Origin: Pontiella desulfatans
Lineage (GTDB): Bacteria; Verrucomicrobiota; Kiritimatiellia; Kiritimatiellales; Pontiellaceae
Length of the DNA: 64,000 nt
Direction: 5' to 3'
Assembly (NCBI RefSeq): GCF_900890425.1
Contig: NZ_CAAHFG010000001.1
Coordinates: forward strand, 4,216,001-4,280,000
The position numbers and the translations under genes were made by a program. The notes beneath the pieces were generated by a model. It searched no databases. It was not told the DNA's origin and saw only the letters and a program-made list of their open reading frames with translations. How positions within the stretch are numbered: position 1 is the first letter of the stretch; every line of letters begins with the position of its first letter. Shown here piece after piece: positions 25,367-35,317 of the stretch.

Positions 25367-27367
25367 CTACCGAACGGAAACCTTCAGCGATTTGGGGAGC
25401 TGTGCAAGATCCTCAGCCGGGAATTGGCCCCGGCCGACAATCAGCGTCCGGAGCGAGGGAAACTCGAGGATGGGTTTCAGGTCGGCAACCATGGTTCCCC
25501 GGATATCCAGCGTTTGGATCGGCAGTGTCTTGATGTGGTTGAGATCGTGCAACCCGGTGCCTTGCGCATCCAGCGTCTCGATCTCCAGGAAACGCAGCGG
25601 GCTTTCCCCGGATGTATCTTCGGAAATGATCGCAAAACTCTTCAGCTGGTTTCCACGGAGCTGCAGCGTTCCCTTGCGCGGATCATATTCGAACCGCCCG
25701 TGCGTCCAGCGCAGGTTCCATCGCGCCAACACGGCCTGGACGAGCCTTTCATAGCCGGTCTTGTCCTCGCGGACCGCATGGTCGTAAACCAGCATTTTTT
25801 CCATCAGCGGTTTGCGGTTGATTTTATTCACATCCAGCTCACCCATCAATATTGCCAGCTGGTCGATGGATAGCATATCACCCGTCTTAAGCGCTCCGAA
25901 TTTACGGCTGATCGGGTGCAAATCGACAAATGCCTTGCTACCGGAATCAAAGAATTCGTTGGCCCCGGCAAAGTCCTGCATAATGAAATGCGCATAACCG
26001 ATTTGGGAAGAAACATTGACATGCGGCTCCCTCTCGGCCAACAGCTCCAGCCGCTGGATGGAAAGCTCGACCGCCTTGACCGGATCGGAATAGATGAAGG
26101 TTCGCGAGAGCTCATAGGACTCCGCTTTCAGATTGCCCGAAAAACTGCCCATCAGGCGCATGTTGCGCGTCAGTTCGTCGCGGTAGCGACCGGAGGCGGC
26201 CTCGGCCTCCTGCCGGCGGGTTTCGGCCAGATCGTGCGAGCGGCGGATTTCAACGATGCTGCCCTGGAGCTGGTTGATAAACAGCGCGGTCGTGACAACG
26301 ACCACCATAACCGCCGCCAGCCCGACCAGGCAGGCCGCCCGGTTCCGCTTGTAGAACAGCGCCACCTCCTTGATCAACCCGGCATTCTCGGCCGAGGTGG
26401 AATAGCCCGAGAGATAGTTTTTCACATCGTCGCGCAGTGCCACCACCGACGCGTAGCGGTTGGTCGGCTTCAAGGAAAGGGCTTTCATGACCACCGCATC
26501 CAGGCCCTTCGGAATATTCTTTTTCGGGAAAGCCATTGCCGGACTCACGATCTTTCCGGCCAGGGTCAGTTCGCGGATCTCCTCGGAACTCCCCTTGAAC
26601 GGCGGTTGCTGGGAGAGGATGGCGTAGAGGAGGCAACCCAGGGCATAGACATCGGTTTGATAGGTCTTGACCCCGTCCTTCTCGAACTGCTCCGGGGCCA
26701 TGTAGCCCGGCGTACCCTTCAGCTCCCCGGAGAGGGTCATGTTGTTCAGCAGGTCCGGATTGAAAAGGATTTCATCGAAATCCTTTCCTTCGCTCTCGTC
26801 GGAACCGGCGATTTTCCCCAGGCCCCAGTCGCAAATGAACACTTCGCCAAACCGCCCGATCTGTATGTTTTCCGGCTTCAGGTCCAGATGCAGCACCTTT
26901 TGCGAGTGGGCATAGGAGATGGCATCGCACAACTTGATGAAACTCTCGAGCAGTTGTTCGCGCGGCATCCTGTTTTTCTTGAGCACATCCCCCAGCGAAT
27001 CGCCCCGCTTCAGATCCATGGTAAAGAACGGCAGGCCATCCGGGGAAAGTCCAATGTCGTGCACGGAAATGATATTCGGGTGCTCCAGCAACGCCGTGAG
27101 CCGCGCCTCGCGCAGAAACGGTTCGTAGAGCTCGGATGGCGCGTTGGCACGCAGCTCGGCCATGGCCACCTGCCGCCCGGTCTTGGTATCGAACACGCGG
27201 CTGATCTTCTTCATCCCGCCGCGCGCCAAGACCTCCGCATCGGTATAGCGGTCGCCCGACTGGCGCAGATCCGCGTAGATGGCGCCCTGGACTTCCTCAG
27301 AGGCAACTTCCTCCTTGTAGAGCGAGGTGAGCCGGCGCGCCATGTCTCCAAACCGATTATCGTTCAC
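25367..27367 (-). CDS. Membrane Ser/Thr kinase-like protein lacking the VAIK lysine
   Basis: Protein of 666 aa. The kinase domain spans residues about 42-320. The catalytic loop is HLDLKPEN (His160, Asp162), the metal motif is DWG (180-182), and the activation loop ends in MAPEQ (223-227). The lysine of the VAIK motif is replaced: QVAMAE has Ala at 70. The glycine loop is also poor (ARGGMKKI). One membrane helix lies at about 344-365 (LVGLAAVMVVVVTTALFI), then a coiled-coil stretch, and the C-terminal domain ends in leucine-rich-repeat-like strands (LEIETLDAQGTGLHDL, LDIRGTMVADLKPI). The start is GTG at 27367, overlapping the sigma-factor stop (GTGA), with GGAG five bases upstream. It may be a sensor that signals with the co-transcribed sigma factor. 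Confidence 0.85.
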   Translation of the reverse strand: MNDNRFGDMARRLTSLYKEEVASEEVQGAIYADLRQSGDRYTDAEVLARGGMKKISRVFDTKTGRQVAMAELRANAPSELYEPFLREARLTALLEHPNIISVHDIGLSPDGLPFFTMDLKRGDSLGDVLKKNRMPREQLLESFIKLCDAISYAHSQKVLHLDLKPENIQIGRFGEVFICDWGLGKIAGSDESEGKDFDEILFNPDLLNNMTLSGELKGTPGYMAPEQFEKDGVKTYQTDVYALGCLLYAILSQQPPFKGSSEEIRELTLAGKIVSPAMAFPKKNIPKGLDAVVMKALSLKPTNRYASVVALRDDVKNYLSGYSTSAENAGLIKEVALFYKRNRAACLVGLAAVMVVVVTTALFINQLQGSIVEIRRSHDLAETRRQEAEAASGRYRDELTRNMRLMGSFSGNLKAESYELSRTFIYSDPVKAVELSIQRLELLAEREPHVNVSSQIGYAHFIMQDFAGANEFFDSGSKAFVDLHPISRKFGALKTGDMLSIDQLAILMGELDVNKINRKPLMEKMLVYDHAVREDKTGYERLVQAVLARWNLRWTHGRFEYDPRKGTLQLRGNQLKSFAIISEDTSGESPLRFLEIETLDAQGTGLHDLNHIKTLPIQTLDIRGTMVADLKPILEFPSLRTLIVGRGQFPAEDLAQLPKSLKVSVR

Positions 27368-27972
27368 ACCGACTCCAATTCGTCGCGCAGATGCTGGATT
27401 TCCTTAACGAGGCGCTCCTTCACCCGGTTCTTCAGCTTTACGACCGAGTTGGGTTTCACGCCGAGGTGCTCGGCGATTTGCGCCATGCCCTGGCCATCGA
27501 TGCTCATCGAAAACGCCTCGATGGCGCGGTCGGAAAACAGGGAGGAAATGTTCTTGAGGGCGAGCTGGACAATATAGACCTCCCACTCCTGCTGGATGAT
27601 CTTTTCCACATCCGGTTCGGTGATCACCGGGAGGTTCTCGACGGTTTCGTCCTCCGCGGCGGCGGCATGCTTGCGCGTCCGCCGTTGCGAAGCACGGATA
27701 TGGTCGAGCACCTGGTTGCGGATCAAACGGCTCAACCACGTGCGGAAGCGGGCGCGGTCCTGATCGTAGATATGGTTCGGCAGGCTCTTCCAGATCTTGA
27801 TCAGGATCTCCTGCGTCAGGTCATCGACGTCGACCGAATAGAGATTCATCTGGTGCAGCACCATGGCGATGAAATCGCGGTAGTATGCCACGAACTCTTC
27901 CCAGGCCACATGGTCGTCCTGGTTCTTGGCGCGCATCAAAAGCGTCTGTCTGGTTTGCCACTCTTCACTCAT
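27364..27972 (-). CDS. ECF-type RNA polymerase sigma factor
   Basis: Protein of 202 aa. Region 2 is clear (DFIAMVLHQMNLYSVDVDDL, then TQEILIKIWKSLPN, RFRTWLSRLIRNQVLD), and region 4 ends in a helix-turn-helix (GMAQIAEHLGVKPNSVVKLK). A linker with EDETVENLPVITEPDVEKII separates them. It resembles the sigma-70 group common in Planctomycetes and Verrucomicrobia, which is often paired with a Ser/Thr kinase, as here. No anti-sigma factor is adjacent, so the kinase may perform or replace that control. The gene overlaps the kinase start by four bases. Confidence 0.88.
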   Translation of the reverse strand: MSEEWQTRQTLLMRAKNQDDHVAWEEFVAYYRDFIAMVLHQMNLYSVDVDDLTQEILIKIWKSLPNHIYDQDRARFRTWLSRLIRNQVLDHIRASQRRTRKHAAAAEDETVENLPVITEPDVEKIIQQEWEVYIVQLALKNISSLFSDRAIEAFSMSIDGQGMAQIAEHLGVKPNSVVKLKNRVKERLVKEIQHLRDELESV

Positions 27973-28055
27973 AACGAAGCCAAGCTATCAAACCTTCCGC
28001 TTCGTGTCGCGGCAATTCCCCCCGCCTACCCGAACGGGTGGCTACGGCAGGGCCC

Positions 28056-29858
28056 CTATTTTTTCTTCTGGGGCGGCACCCGGCCATAGGCGGGATCGTA
28101 GACCGGCATGCCCATGCCTTCCGGCGTCTGCCAGCCCGGCCTGGGCCGGTGCGTGATGTAGGCATAGTAGGGCGTGGCCTCGACACCGCCGCCCATGAAC
28201 AGCGGCGCGAGGGAGGTCACGCCCTTCTCCAGTTGAACCTTGAAGGTGACCTCCTTCGCGCCCTCGGGAATCTCGATCGTTTGGTCGGCATCCCCAATGC
28301 GCAGGCGCGCCTGCGTGTAGCCGAAGGCCTTGCCATAGTCGCCGGAGTTGATGGGCTGGTCGGCTTCGGCCGGCCAGCGGCGCAGGGAGATTTCGTAGTT
28401 GCCGGCACGGACGACCTTGATGGCCCAATGGCCGGGCTTGGCGGATTTTCCGCCCGCGATTTGCCCCTGGTTCCACGCCACGCCCTCAACCAGCCAGTCG
28501 TGCGAAGTGAGGTTCACGATTTCCGCCTTGTCGTGGCCCACCACGATATGGCTGGTCAGGTCGTGCTCCGACGAAACATCCTCCCAGAACTGGTCGTAGC
28601 GGCCCTTCAGGCGCTCGAACACTTCGGGGTGCTGGCCCGCCACGTCGGTCGCCTGCCGGGGATCGGCCGGGAGATCGTAGAGTTCCGTACCGTTCACCAG
28701 GCGCCAGCGGTCGGTCATGACCGCGCACTTGCGCCACTTGACCGGATCAACCACGCGTTGCGATTCAACAACGAGGTCGCGATCCGGCCAGAGCACCCCA
28801 TTGCCGTAGAGCAGGTCGCGGATGCTGGTGCCATCGAAGTCGACCGCCGGCGCGGCCAGTTCGCACAGATCGATCAGGGTCGGGAGGATATCCACATGGG
28901 CGGTCAGCTGGCCAACCTCCTTGCCGGCGTCGATCTTTCCATTTGGCCAGCGAATCATGAACGGCACCCGGTGGCCGCCCTCGTATTCCGACCCCTTCCT
29001 GCCGCGCATGCCGCCATCGTATCCCGATCCGTTCTTGCCGACGCCCCCCGCCGTCCCGTTGTCGGTGGTGAAGACCAGGATGGTGTTTTCGGCGAGCCCC
29101 TCGGCCTCGAGGAAGGCCATGAGCTTGTCCATGTTTTCATCGATGTTGGCGATCATGCCGTAGAAAATGGCACTGGCGATCTTCTTGTTGTTCTTGTAGG
29201 GCTCGGCATACTTTTCCTCGACAAAATTCGGGCTGTGCGGCGCATTGGAGGCAATATAGGCGAGGAACGGCCCCTGCTTGTTGGCGCGGATGAAGTCCTT
29301 GGCCTCATCGAACCAGACGTCGGTGCAGTAGCCTTCGAAACGCTGGAACTTCCCGTTCTTCATGTAGGTGTCGTCGAAATAGTCGTTGCCCCAATAGTCG
29401 GGGGCCTGCCCTACCCCGCCCCCGCCGTGGTAGACGGTATGGCTGAAGCCGCGGTCCTCCGGCCGATAGGGAAAGTTGTCGCCGAGGTGCCACTTGCCGA
29501 ACATGCCGGTTGCATAGCCGTTCTTGCCAAACACATCGGCCATGGTGATTTCGCGCTCGCGCAGCATGTTGCGCCCCTGGATGGTGTGCCAAACGCCCAC
29601 CCGGTCGGAATAGCGGCCCGTCATCAGCGCGGAGCGGGTCGGGGCGCAGGTGGGATCGACGTGGTAGTTGCAGAGCATGGTGCTTTGTTCCCGCAGCTTG
29701 TCGATGGCCGGGGTTTTCAGCCAGGGGTTCCCGGTCGAGCCGAGATCGCCCCAACCCTGGTCGTCGGTGATCACGATCACGACATTGGGTTTTTCCTTGG
29801 CCGCCATTGCGCATGCCGACGCGATTGCCACAAAAATTGAGAGCCATCCAGCCTTCAT
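28056..29858 (-). CDS. Secreted type I sulfatase (C-A-P-T-R)
   Basis: Protein of 600 aa with signal peptide ([20 protein letters not shown]). The formylglycine motif [12 protein letters not shown] begins at Cys71 and metal ligands are in ITDDQGWGD (Asp32, Asp33). [15 protein letters not shown] and TDNGTAGG are typical arylsulfatase A-like elements. A C-terminal domain of about 150 residues ([20 protein letters not shown]) resembles those of large marine PVC sulfatases. It needs a maturase that converts the cysteine to formylglycine; none is in the window. GAGG lies seven bases before the ATG at 29858, which is why I reject the longer reading. Substrate specificity cannot be read from sequence alone. 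Confidence 0.9.
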   Translation of the reverse strand: MKAGWLSIFVAIASACAMAAKEKPNVVIVITDDQGWGDLGSTGNPWLKTPAIDKLREQSTMLCNYHVDPTCAPTRSALMTGRYSDRVGVWHTIQGRNMLREREITMADVFGKNGYATGMFGKWHLGDNFPYRPEDRGFSHTVYHGGGGVGQAPDYWGNDYFDDTYMKNGKFQRFEGYCTDVWFDEAKDFIRANKQGPFLAYIASNAPHSPNFVEEKYAEPYKNNKKIASAIFYGMIANIDENMDKLMAFLEAEGLAENTILVFTTDNGTAGGVGKNGSGYDGGMRGRKGSEYEGGHRVPFMIRWPNGKIDAGKEVGQLTAHVDILPTLIDLCELAAPAVDFDGTSIRDLLYGNGVLWPDRDLVVESQRVVDPVKWRKCAVMTDRWRLVNGTELYDLPADPRQATDVAGQHPEVFERLKGRYDQFWEDVSSEHDLTSHIVVGHDKAEIVNLTSHDWLVEGVAWNQGQIAGGKSAKPGHWAIKVVRAGNYEISLRRWPAEADQPINSGDYGKAFGYTQARLRIGDADQTIEIPEGAKEVTFKVQLEKGVTSLAPLFMGGGVEATPYYAYITHRPRPGWQTPEGMGMPVYDPAYGRVPPQKKK

Positions 29859-30006
29859 TCCAACACCTCGCTTACCTTCCCTGGTTTCCATCCAATCCAG
29901 GCCCATGCCACCTGCGCCATGTTCCCGTGAATTCAACCATCCTAATCCCCACCGGATTCCAGATGCCACCCTTTTTTCATGATCAGTGCCATTCCGGGCA
30001 CCGGGA

Positions 30007-31269
30007 TCAACCAGCGAGCTGATCAATGTCGCCGGCGCCGATGATAAGCAGAAGGTCGCCGGGGCGGAGCTGGGACTGGAGGTCGGCCCAGGCGGTGTGC
30101 ATGGAATCGAAGACGCGCAGGCGACCGGCCCAGTCCGGAGGAAACCGGTCGGCGAGGTCGGGGGTTGTTCCGCCTTCGAGCGGTTGCTCGGAGGCGGCGT
30201 AGACGGGTACAAGCCAGAGTTTGTCCAGCCCCTCGAAGCTGGGCGGAAAATCCGCGCCCAACGCCAACGTGCGGGTGTAGCGGTGGGGCTGGAAAATGCC
30301 CAGGAGGCGTTCGGGCTTCAGTTCCCGCGCGGTCTGGATGAGGGCGGCGATCTCGGTGGGATGGTGCGCATAGTCGGAAACGATGCGGACGCCCCCCTCG
30401 TTGGAAACGGTTTCGAAGCGGCGGCGCACCGGCTGGATGGTTTCCCATGCCCGGTGGATTTCATCCCCGGTTTTCCAGACTGCGGCAACCGACCGCGCCG
30501 CCGATGCGTTCCATTGGTTGTGCCTGCCGGGCAGCGGCACCGGAATCGGCGGATGGGGAAAGGCATACGGCTCGCATTTGGGATTCCCGGAACAGAGCCG
30601 CGTGGCGATCGCATCGCCGGAACAGTAGAACACCTTCCGCTTGGTTTGTTCGATGAGTTTTTCGAAGCAGCCGATGAATGCGGCCTCGGAGGCGTGGTGC
30701 TCCATATGGTCGTATTCGATATTGGTGATGACGGCATAGTCGGGCGTGTAGCCGGCAACGGTGCCATCGGATTCGTCGGCCTCGACCACCATGATTTCGC
30801 CCTCGCGGGCCACCCCCTCGAAACCGGCAATCTCCCCGCCGACGCAATAGCCGCAACCCAGCACCTGCGCAATCATGGCGGTGGTGGTGGTTTTGCCGTG
30901 TGTTCCGCTCACGGCAACACAGGTGCGGGCGCGCATCAGGGCCGGCAGCACTTCGCCGCGGCGCGAAACCGGAATGCCCCGCTCCAGCGCCCGCTGCACC
31001 TCCGGATGGGAATCGGGCACGGCGGTGGAGCGGACGAGCCAATCCACCTTTTCCGTGATGTGCGCCCCGTCGTGCCCCGCCGCAACATCGACGCCGTTGC
31101 CGGACAGCCATTGGGTCTGGCGGTTTTGCTGGAGGTCGCAACCGGACACCTCGAAGCCGCGCTCCTTGAGCAGCCAGGCCACACCGGCCATGCCGATCCC
31201 GCCGATCCCCATGAGATGGACGCGACCACCGGCATGAATCAATTGTTCGGCGCGGGCAACCGGATCCAT
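30007..31269 (-). CDS. murC: UDP-N-acetylmuramate--L-alanine ligase
   Basis: Cytoplasmic peptidoglycan enzyme of 420 aa that joins L-Ala to UDP-MurNAc using ATP. Visible motifs are the N-terminal nucleotide-binding [14 protein letters not shown], the ATP loop [18 protein letters not shown] (near residue 111), [19 protein letters not shown] and [12 protein letters not shown]. Mur ligases acting on other substrates lack this N-terminus. Length is slightly short compared with the usual 450-480 aa. It starts two bases after murG ends, so the two are co-transcribed. Unusually, the rest of the division/cell-wall cluster is not beside them. Confidence 0.93.
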   Translation of the reverse strand: MDPVARAEQLIHAGGRVHLMGIGGIGMAGVAWLLKERGFEVSGCDLQQNRQTQWLSGNGVDVAAGHDGAHITEKVDWLVRSTAVPDSHPEVQRALERGIPVSRRGEVLPALMRARTCVAVSGTHGKTTTTAMIAQVLGCGYCVGGEIAGFEGVAREGEIMVVEADESDGTVAGYTPDYAVITNIEYDHMEHHASEAAFIGCFEKLIEQTKRKVFYCSGDAIATRLCSGNPKCEPYAFPHPPIPVPLPGRHNQWNASAARSVAAVWKTGDEIHRAWETIQPVRRRFETVSNEGGVRIVSDYAHHPTEIAALIQTARELKPERLLGIFQPHRYTRTLALGADFPPSFEGLDKLWLVPVYAASEQPLEGGTTPDLADRFPPDWAGRLRVFDSMHTAWADLQSQLRPGDLLLIIGAGDIDQLAG

Positions 31270-31271
31270 GC

Positions 31272-32366
31272 CTAGGCTCCGGCAACCTTTTCGAGCAGGT
31301 CGGCCAAGCGCGCGGCCGCATCGGACTGGCCGCGCTTTTTCATGGCCACCGCCATGCGCTCCAGCCGGGCCGGCTTTTCCGAAACATTGACGAGGTAGTC
31401 GCGCAACCAGCTGGCGCTCAGGTCTTCCTGGGCCACGACATCCGCCGCCTTGGCATCCTGCAGGATGCGTGCATTGCTCATCTGGTGGTCGCGCACGGCG
31501 TGCGGATAGGGAACCAGCAGGGCCGGCACCCCGAAGGCGGCCAGCTCGGCGCAGGTGGCGGCCCCCGAACGGCTGATGGCGAGATCGGTTGATCGGTATT
31601 TGTTTTCCATGTCCTGGACAAACTGGTGGACATGCGCGTTGGCGCCGAGCTTGGCATAGACGGCTTCGACCGCCTCCTTGTCCTGCAAGCCGGCAATATG
31701 CTCGACCTGCAGGTTCAACCCCTTTTCGGCCGCGGCCGCGATGGCCTTTGGAACGGTTTCGTTCAGGGCCTGCGCACCGCGGCTTCCGCCAACCACCAGG
31801 ATGCGCAACGGATCGTTTGCCCCGCGTTCCTTGCGGGGCTTTTCGCTGGCGAGCTGCAACTCCTTGCGCAGCGGCATGCCGGTGGTGACAATGTTGCCGT
31901 GCTTGAGGTAGTAGCTGGTCTTTTCGAAACTCACCGCAACGGTGTCGGCCCGGCGCGCCAGCAGGGATACAGCGCGCCCCGGAACCAGGTTGGCCTCGTG
32001 CAGCACATAGGGAATGCCAAGCTTGGTGGCGGCCTTGATGGGGCCATAGGATGCATAGCTTCCCATGGCCAGCATGACCCGCGGCGCCTGCTCGCGCATG
32101 GGGGCAAGGGAGAGGCGGTAGGCCTTGCGCAGTTTGGCGATGGTTTGAAGACTGCGAAGCGAAAGCCCGAACTGGAAGCCCTCCGCCGGAATCGTTACCA
32201 CCTTGCCCTGCCAGGCCTTGACGGCATCGTGCTCAATGTCTTTTCCGGCCAACCACAGCGTAACATCGTGCCCGCGGTCCGCCAGCTCGTTGGCTGTCGC
32301 CAGGCCCGGAAAGATGTGGCCGCCCGTACCGCCGCACGCCACGCCGAATCTAAGTTTTTCCCCCAT
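31272..32366 (-). CDS. murG: MurG, lipid II-forming GlcNAc transferase
   Basis: GT28 glycosyltransferase of 364 aa that adds GlcNAc to lipid I at the inner face of the membrane. It shows the N-terminal GVACGGTGGHIFPGLATANE loop, HEANLVPGRAVSLLARRAD, the sugar-nucleotide region LRILVVGGSRGAQALNETVP, and ISRSGAATCAELAAFGVPAL near the C-terminus, all characteristic of MurG. A GTG two codons upstream (32372) is an alternative start. murC follows after two bases. Confidence 0.93.
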   Translation of the reverse strand: MGEKLRFGVACGGTGGHIFPGLATANELADRGHDVTLWLAGKDIEHDAVKAWQGKVVTIPAEGFQFGLSLRSLQTIAKLRKAYRLSLAPMREQAPRVMLAMGSYASYGPIKAATKLGIPYVLHEANLVPGRAVSLLARRADTVAVSFEKTSYYLKHGNIVTTGMPLRKELQLASEKPRKERGANDPLRILVVGGSRGAQALNETVPKAIAAAAEKGLNLQVEHIAGLQDKEAVEAVYAKLGANAHVHQFVQDMENKYRSTDLAISRSGAATCAELAAFGVPALLVPYPHAVRDHQMSNARILQDAKAADVVAQEDLSASWLRDYLVNVSEKPARLERMAVAMKKRGQSDAAARLADLLEKVAGA

Positions 32367-32492
32367 GTGCACCTACCCTTGAAAGTGAGAGCAGGTTCTA
32401 GCAGACCCCTCCATTGATTGACACGCTAATTTGTTGATGAAAGCACATCCATACCTATAATGAATCTCAATAGCAAACGGAGTTATTGAACC

Positions 32493-32927
32493 ATGGAAGA
32501 ACTAGACCCAATCAAACTCAAGGCCGAGCTAGACCAGTTCAAGAAGGAGAAAGAAAAAATCCGCCAGCTCATGGGGCAGATCGGCGGAAAGGATGCCGAA
32601 AAACAGGATCGATTGGTGAACCGGATATTCATCCTTGCCATTGCAATGCTGGCGATCAACGACTTTGTAAACCACCTGCTACATATCAAGGATCCCTTGA
32701 TCCCGCCGCTCTTTTCATTGGAAATCGCGGTTCTGCTGGTCTCGATCAAGATTATCTGGATGATGCACAAGTCGACCAAGGTGGAGCACTTCCAGTTCTG
32801 GATCCTCAACTCGATCGAATACCGCCTCAACGACGTTGCCAAGCAATTGCGGCACCTCGAAAAAACGGTCGAGAAATACCACACCGGGGAAAATGAAGGC
32901 GACGCGCAGGATGAAGCGACGGGTTAG
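32493..32927 (+). CDS. Small membrane protein with coiled coils, unknown function
   Basis: Protein of 144 aa. An N-terminal charged helix (LKAELDQFKKEKEKIRQLMG) is followed by two hydrophobic segments (residues about 45-64 and 70-90) and a C-terminal amphipathic helix (YRLNDVAKQLRHLEKTVEKY) likely to form a coiled coil. I do not recognise a family. Shine-Dalgarno support is weak (GGAG about 12 bases upstream). It is convergent with epmA, and the two stop codons overlap (TAG at 32925, TAA read from 32926), so it is a compact but isolated gene. Base composition matches the neighbours, and codon use with an uninterrupted frame supports a real gene. Confidence 0.6.
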   Translation: MEELDPIKLKAELDQFKKEKEKIRQLMGQIGGKDAEKQDRLVNRIFILAIAMLAINDFVNHLLHIKDPLIPPLFSLEIAVLLVSIKIIWMMHKSTKVEHFQFWILNSIEYRLNDVAKQLRHLEKTVEKYHTGENEGDAQDEATG

Positions 32928-33769
32928 CGGAACGGCAGTACCGCATCCAGCGAGCGGGCTCCGGCCATGAGCATCAGCAACCGGTCAACCCCCAAGGCCA
33001 CTCCGCCCGAAGGCGGCATGTTGCCCAGGGCGGAAATGAAGGCCTCGTCGATCGGATAGACCTCTTTCCCCATCGCCTTGCGCTGCTTGGCGCACGCCTC
33101 GAAGCGCGCGCGTTGCTCAACGGGATCGGTCAGTTCGGAATAGGCATTGGCCAGCTCGATGCCTTCGATGTAGAGCTCCCAGCGCTCGGCGACGAGCGGA
33201 TTGCCGGCCTTGCGGCGCGAGAGCGCGGCGGCCTCGACGGGAACATCCTTCAGCACCACCGCCCCACCGATGGCCTTGATGGCGGGTTCGACCTTTTCAA
33301 CCAAATCCAGATCGAAGCGGTCTTCATCGTAGTTACCCACCGGATCCCATCCGGCATATTCCAGGAACGCCTCCGAGACGGTCAAGATGCGCCAGTCCAC
33401 CGGTCCATCATTCCAAACGGCCGAGACGAGCGCCTTGGTTTCTTCGAGGATGCCCATGTAGTCGGCGTGGGCCCGGTACCACTCGAGCATGGTGTATTCC
33501 GGGTGGTGCAACGCCCCGCGCTCGCCCCGGCGGAAACATTTCCCCACCTCGAAAATCCGCTCGTGCCCGGCGGCCAGCAATTGCTTGTGGAAGATTTCGG
33601 GCGAGGTGCGCAAAAAATGGTCGCCGCTGGGTTCGGCATCGATGTGCAACTCCATGCAGGGTGTTTCGAGCCGGACCGGGGTCTCCACCTCGACAAAGCC
33701 CCGTTCATGAAAAAACGCCCGCATGCGGCGCATGAGGGCGTCTCTCAGTCGTATGCTGTCGATGGCCAT
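32924..33769 (-). CDS. epmA: EpmA-type EF-P lysine ligase (LysRS paralogue)
   Basis: Protein of 281 aa with the catalytic core of a class II lysyl-tRNA synthetase but no anticodon-binding domain, as in EpmA (PoxA/GenX). Motif 2 is visible as FEVGKCFRRGERGALHHPEY and motif 3 as GVALGVDRLLMLMAGA. EpmA attaches (R)-beta-lysine to a lysine of elongation factor P. The gene starts inside the stop codon of efp (TAATG), so enzyme and substrate are translationally coupled. The aminomutase EpmB that supplies beta-lysine is not in the window. Confidence 0.9.
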   Translation of the reverse strand: MAIDSIRLRDALMRRMRAFFHERGFVEVETPVRLETPCMELHIDAEPSGDHFLRTSPEIFHKQLLAAGHERIFEVGKCFRRGERGALHHPEYTMLEWYRAHADYMGILEETKALVSAVWNDGPVDWRILTVSEAFLEYAGWDPVGNYDEDRFDLDLVEKVEPAIKAIGGAVVLKDVPVEAAALSRRKAGNPLVAERWELYIEGIELANAYSELTDPVEQRARFEACAKQRKAMGKEVYPIDEAFISALGNMPPSGGVALGVDRLLMLMAGARSLDAVLPFR

Positions 33770-34335
33770 TAGCCCTTGGACACGCGGTCGGCGTAGGTTC
33801 CGTCGCGGGTGTCGATGCGGACCACGTCGCCTTCGTTAATGAAGATCGGGACGTTGATCTCGTAGCCGTTTTCGAGCTTGGCGGGCTTCATGACGTTGGT
33901 GGCGGTGTCGCCCCGGGCGCCGGGTTCGGTTTCGGCAATGGTCATTTCCACGAAGTTCGGCAGGGTGATGTCGAGCGCACGATCGTTGTGGAAAAGGATT
34001 TCCACCTGCATGTCGTCGACGATGAAATGCTTGAGGTCGCCGAGCAGCTCTTCGTTGAGGTGGGCTTCCTCGAACGTGGCGTTGTCGGAAAAGACATAAT
34101 CGTTGCCGTCGATGTAGGAAAAGGTGTAGTCGCGCGAGATGAGCGCGCAGCGGTTTACCTTTTCGACGGAACGGTAGGTTTTGTCGAACTGGTTGCCGGT
34201 GACAAGGTTCTTGATCTTGCAACGGTAGAGCGCCTGGCCTTTGCCGGGCTTCGAAAACTCGAAGTTGGTGATCATGCAGGGGTCGCCGTCGATCTCGATC
34301 TTCAAGCCTTTCTTCAGGTCTGATGCACTGTACAT
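33769..34335 (-). CDS. efp: Elongation factor P
   Basis: Three-domain translation factor of 188 aa that relieves ribosome stalling at polyproline. The modification loop is KPGKGQALY with Lys32 as the target, consistent with lysylation by the adjacent epmA. The KOW-like N-terminal domain (SASDLKKGLKIEIDGDPCMI) and C-terminal OB domain (VRIDTRDGTYADRV) are intact, and length is typical. It overlaps epmA by one base and is divergent from the small secreted-protein gene at 34552. Confidence 0.95.
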   Translation of the reverse strand: MYSASDLKKGLKIEIDGDPCMITNFEFSKPGKGQALYRCKIKNLVTGNQFDKTYRSVEKVNRCALISRDYTFSYIDGNDYVFSDNATFEEAHLNEELLGDLKHFIVDDMQVEILFHNDRALDITLPNFVEMTIAETEPGARGDTATNVMKPAKLENGYEINVPIFINEGDVVRIDTRDGTYADRVSKG

Positions 34336-34551
34336 ATTGGTCTATCCTCGGTTGTAAACTTAAAAAAGAGCGCGGATTATGCAGAATGCCCCCCTCCCTG
34401 CCAAGTGTGGATTTTGGCTTTTCCCTCTGCCGGAAAACAAAAAACAAGCGGAAAAGCATGGTGGATTTGGCCAAAAAGCCCTATAAGTATCGTTATATTG
34501 CCTTGGATAGACCAGAAGGCGCACTGCGGAACACTAGCGAAGGAGAAAAAT

Positions 34552-35295
34552 ATGAAGACTAAATGGATAACCCTTTTCACGGCAACCGCGGCTATTGCGT
34601 TAAGCCTGAGTTCAATGGACGCGCAAGCCAAGACCAAGAAGAACGACCCCGACAAGAAAGAGGTCGAGAAGATTCTGAAGGAAGTCGGCGGTGAGCACTA
34701 TGTTGAAAAAATGAAAATCAGCTCCCTGTGCTCGATGGAGTTCGAGGATGCGGCTGGCGAGGAATTGTACTACCACATCTACAATGTTTCGCTGAAAGAA
34801 GGCGGCTATCGCATTGTATTCTTCGACAATGTCCCGAACTATCTCGGTTTTTACGCCAGCCAGTTCGAAGCAACCGACTATGAGGAAGGTGCCGTTCTGC
34901 TGGACTCCGGCGACAGTGACGAAGATGGAAACACCAGCTACTTCAACCTCGCGGTCTCGGACAAAGGCCCCGCGGACAAGACGCGTATCGACGGCGTTCC
35001 CACTCCTTTCGTGAAGAACCCCAAACTCGAAGAGAAGGGCAAAGCCGCAGGAACCGGCGGCAGCGGCGCCCTCGTTGTTCCCGTCCAGAAATCCGCCAGT
35101 GGCGCAACGGTTGAATACCGCGACTGGAAGATCACCATCAAGGGCCAGGAGCGCACCTACAACGCCATCTTTGTCCAGAAGTCCGGAAGCAACATCCAGA
35201 TCAAGGATTCCAAGCGCGGAAAAACCGCCACAATTCCGATTTCTTCGCTTTCGGCCGAAGACAAGGAATACCTGAAGGGACTCGGCGAGCTCTAG
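34552..35295 (+). CDS. Small secreted protein with a possible SHD1-like C-terminus
   Basis: Protein of 247 aa with signal peptide (MKTKWITLFTATAAIALSLSSMDAQA). The N-terminal two thirds (EVEKILKEVGGEHYVEKMKI, YRIVFFDNVPNYLGFYASQF) match no family I know. The last 55 residues (WKITIKGQERTYNAIFVQKS, then TIPISSLSAEDKEYLKGLGE) follow the pattern of the SLA1 homology 1-like (SHD1) domain frequent in secreted PVC proteins. AGGAG lies before the ATG at 34552, so the upstream reading is rejected. It ends at a bidirectional terminator. The role is unknown. Confidence 0.7.
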   Translation: MKTKWITLFTATAAIALSLSSMDAQAKTKKNDPDKKEVEKILKEVGGEHYVEKMKISSLCSMEFEDAAGEELYYHIYNVSLKEGGYRIVFFDNVPNYLGFYASQFEATDYEEGAVLLDSGDSDEDGNTSYFNLAVSDKGPADKTRIDGVPTPFVKNPKLEEKGKAAGTGGSGALVVPVQKSASGATVEYRDWKITIKGQERTYNAIFVQKSGSNIQIKDSKRGKTATIPISSLSAEDKEYLKGLGEL

Positions 35296-35317
35296 GCCAA
35301 ACCGGTTCCAACCCTGC

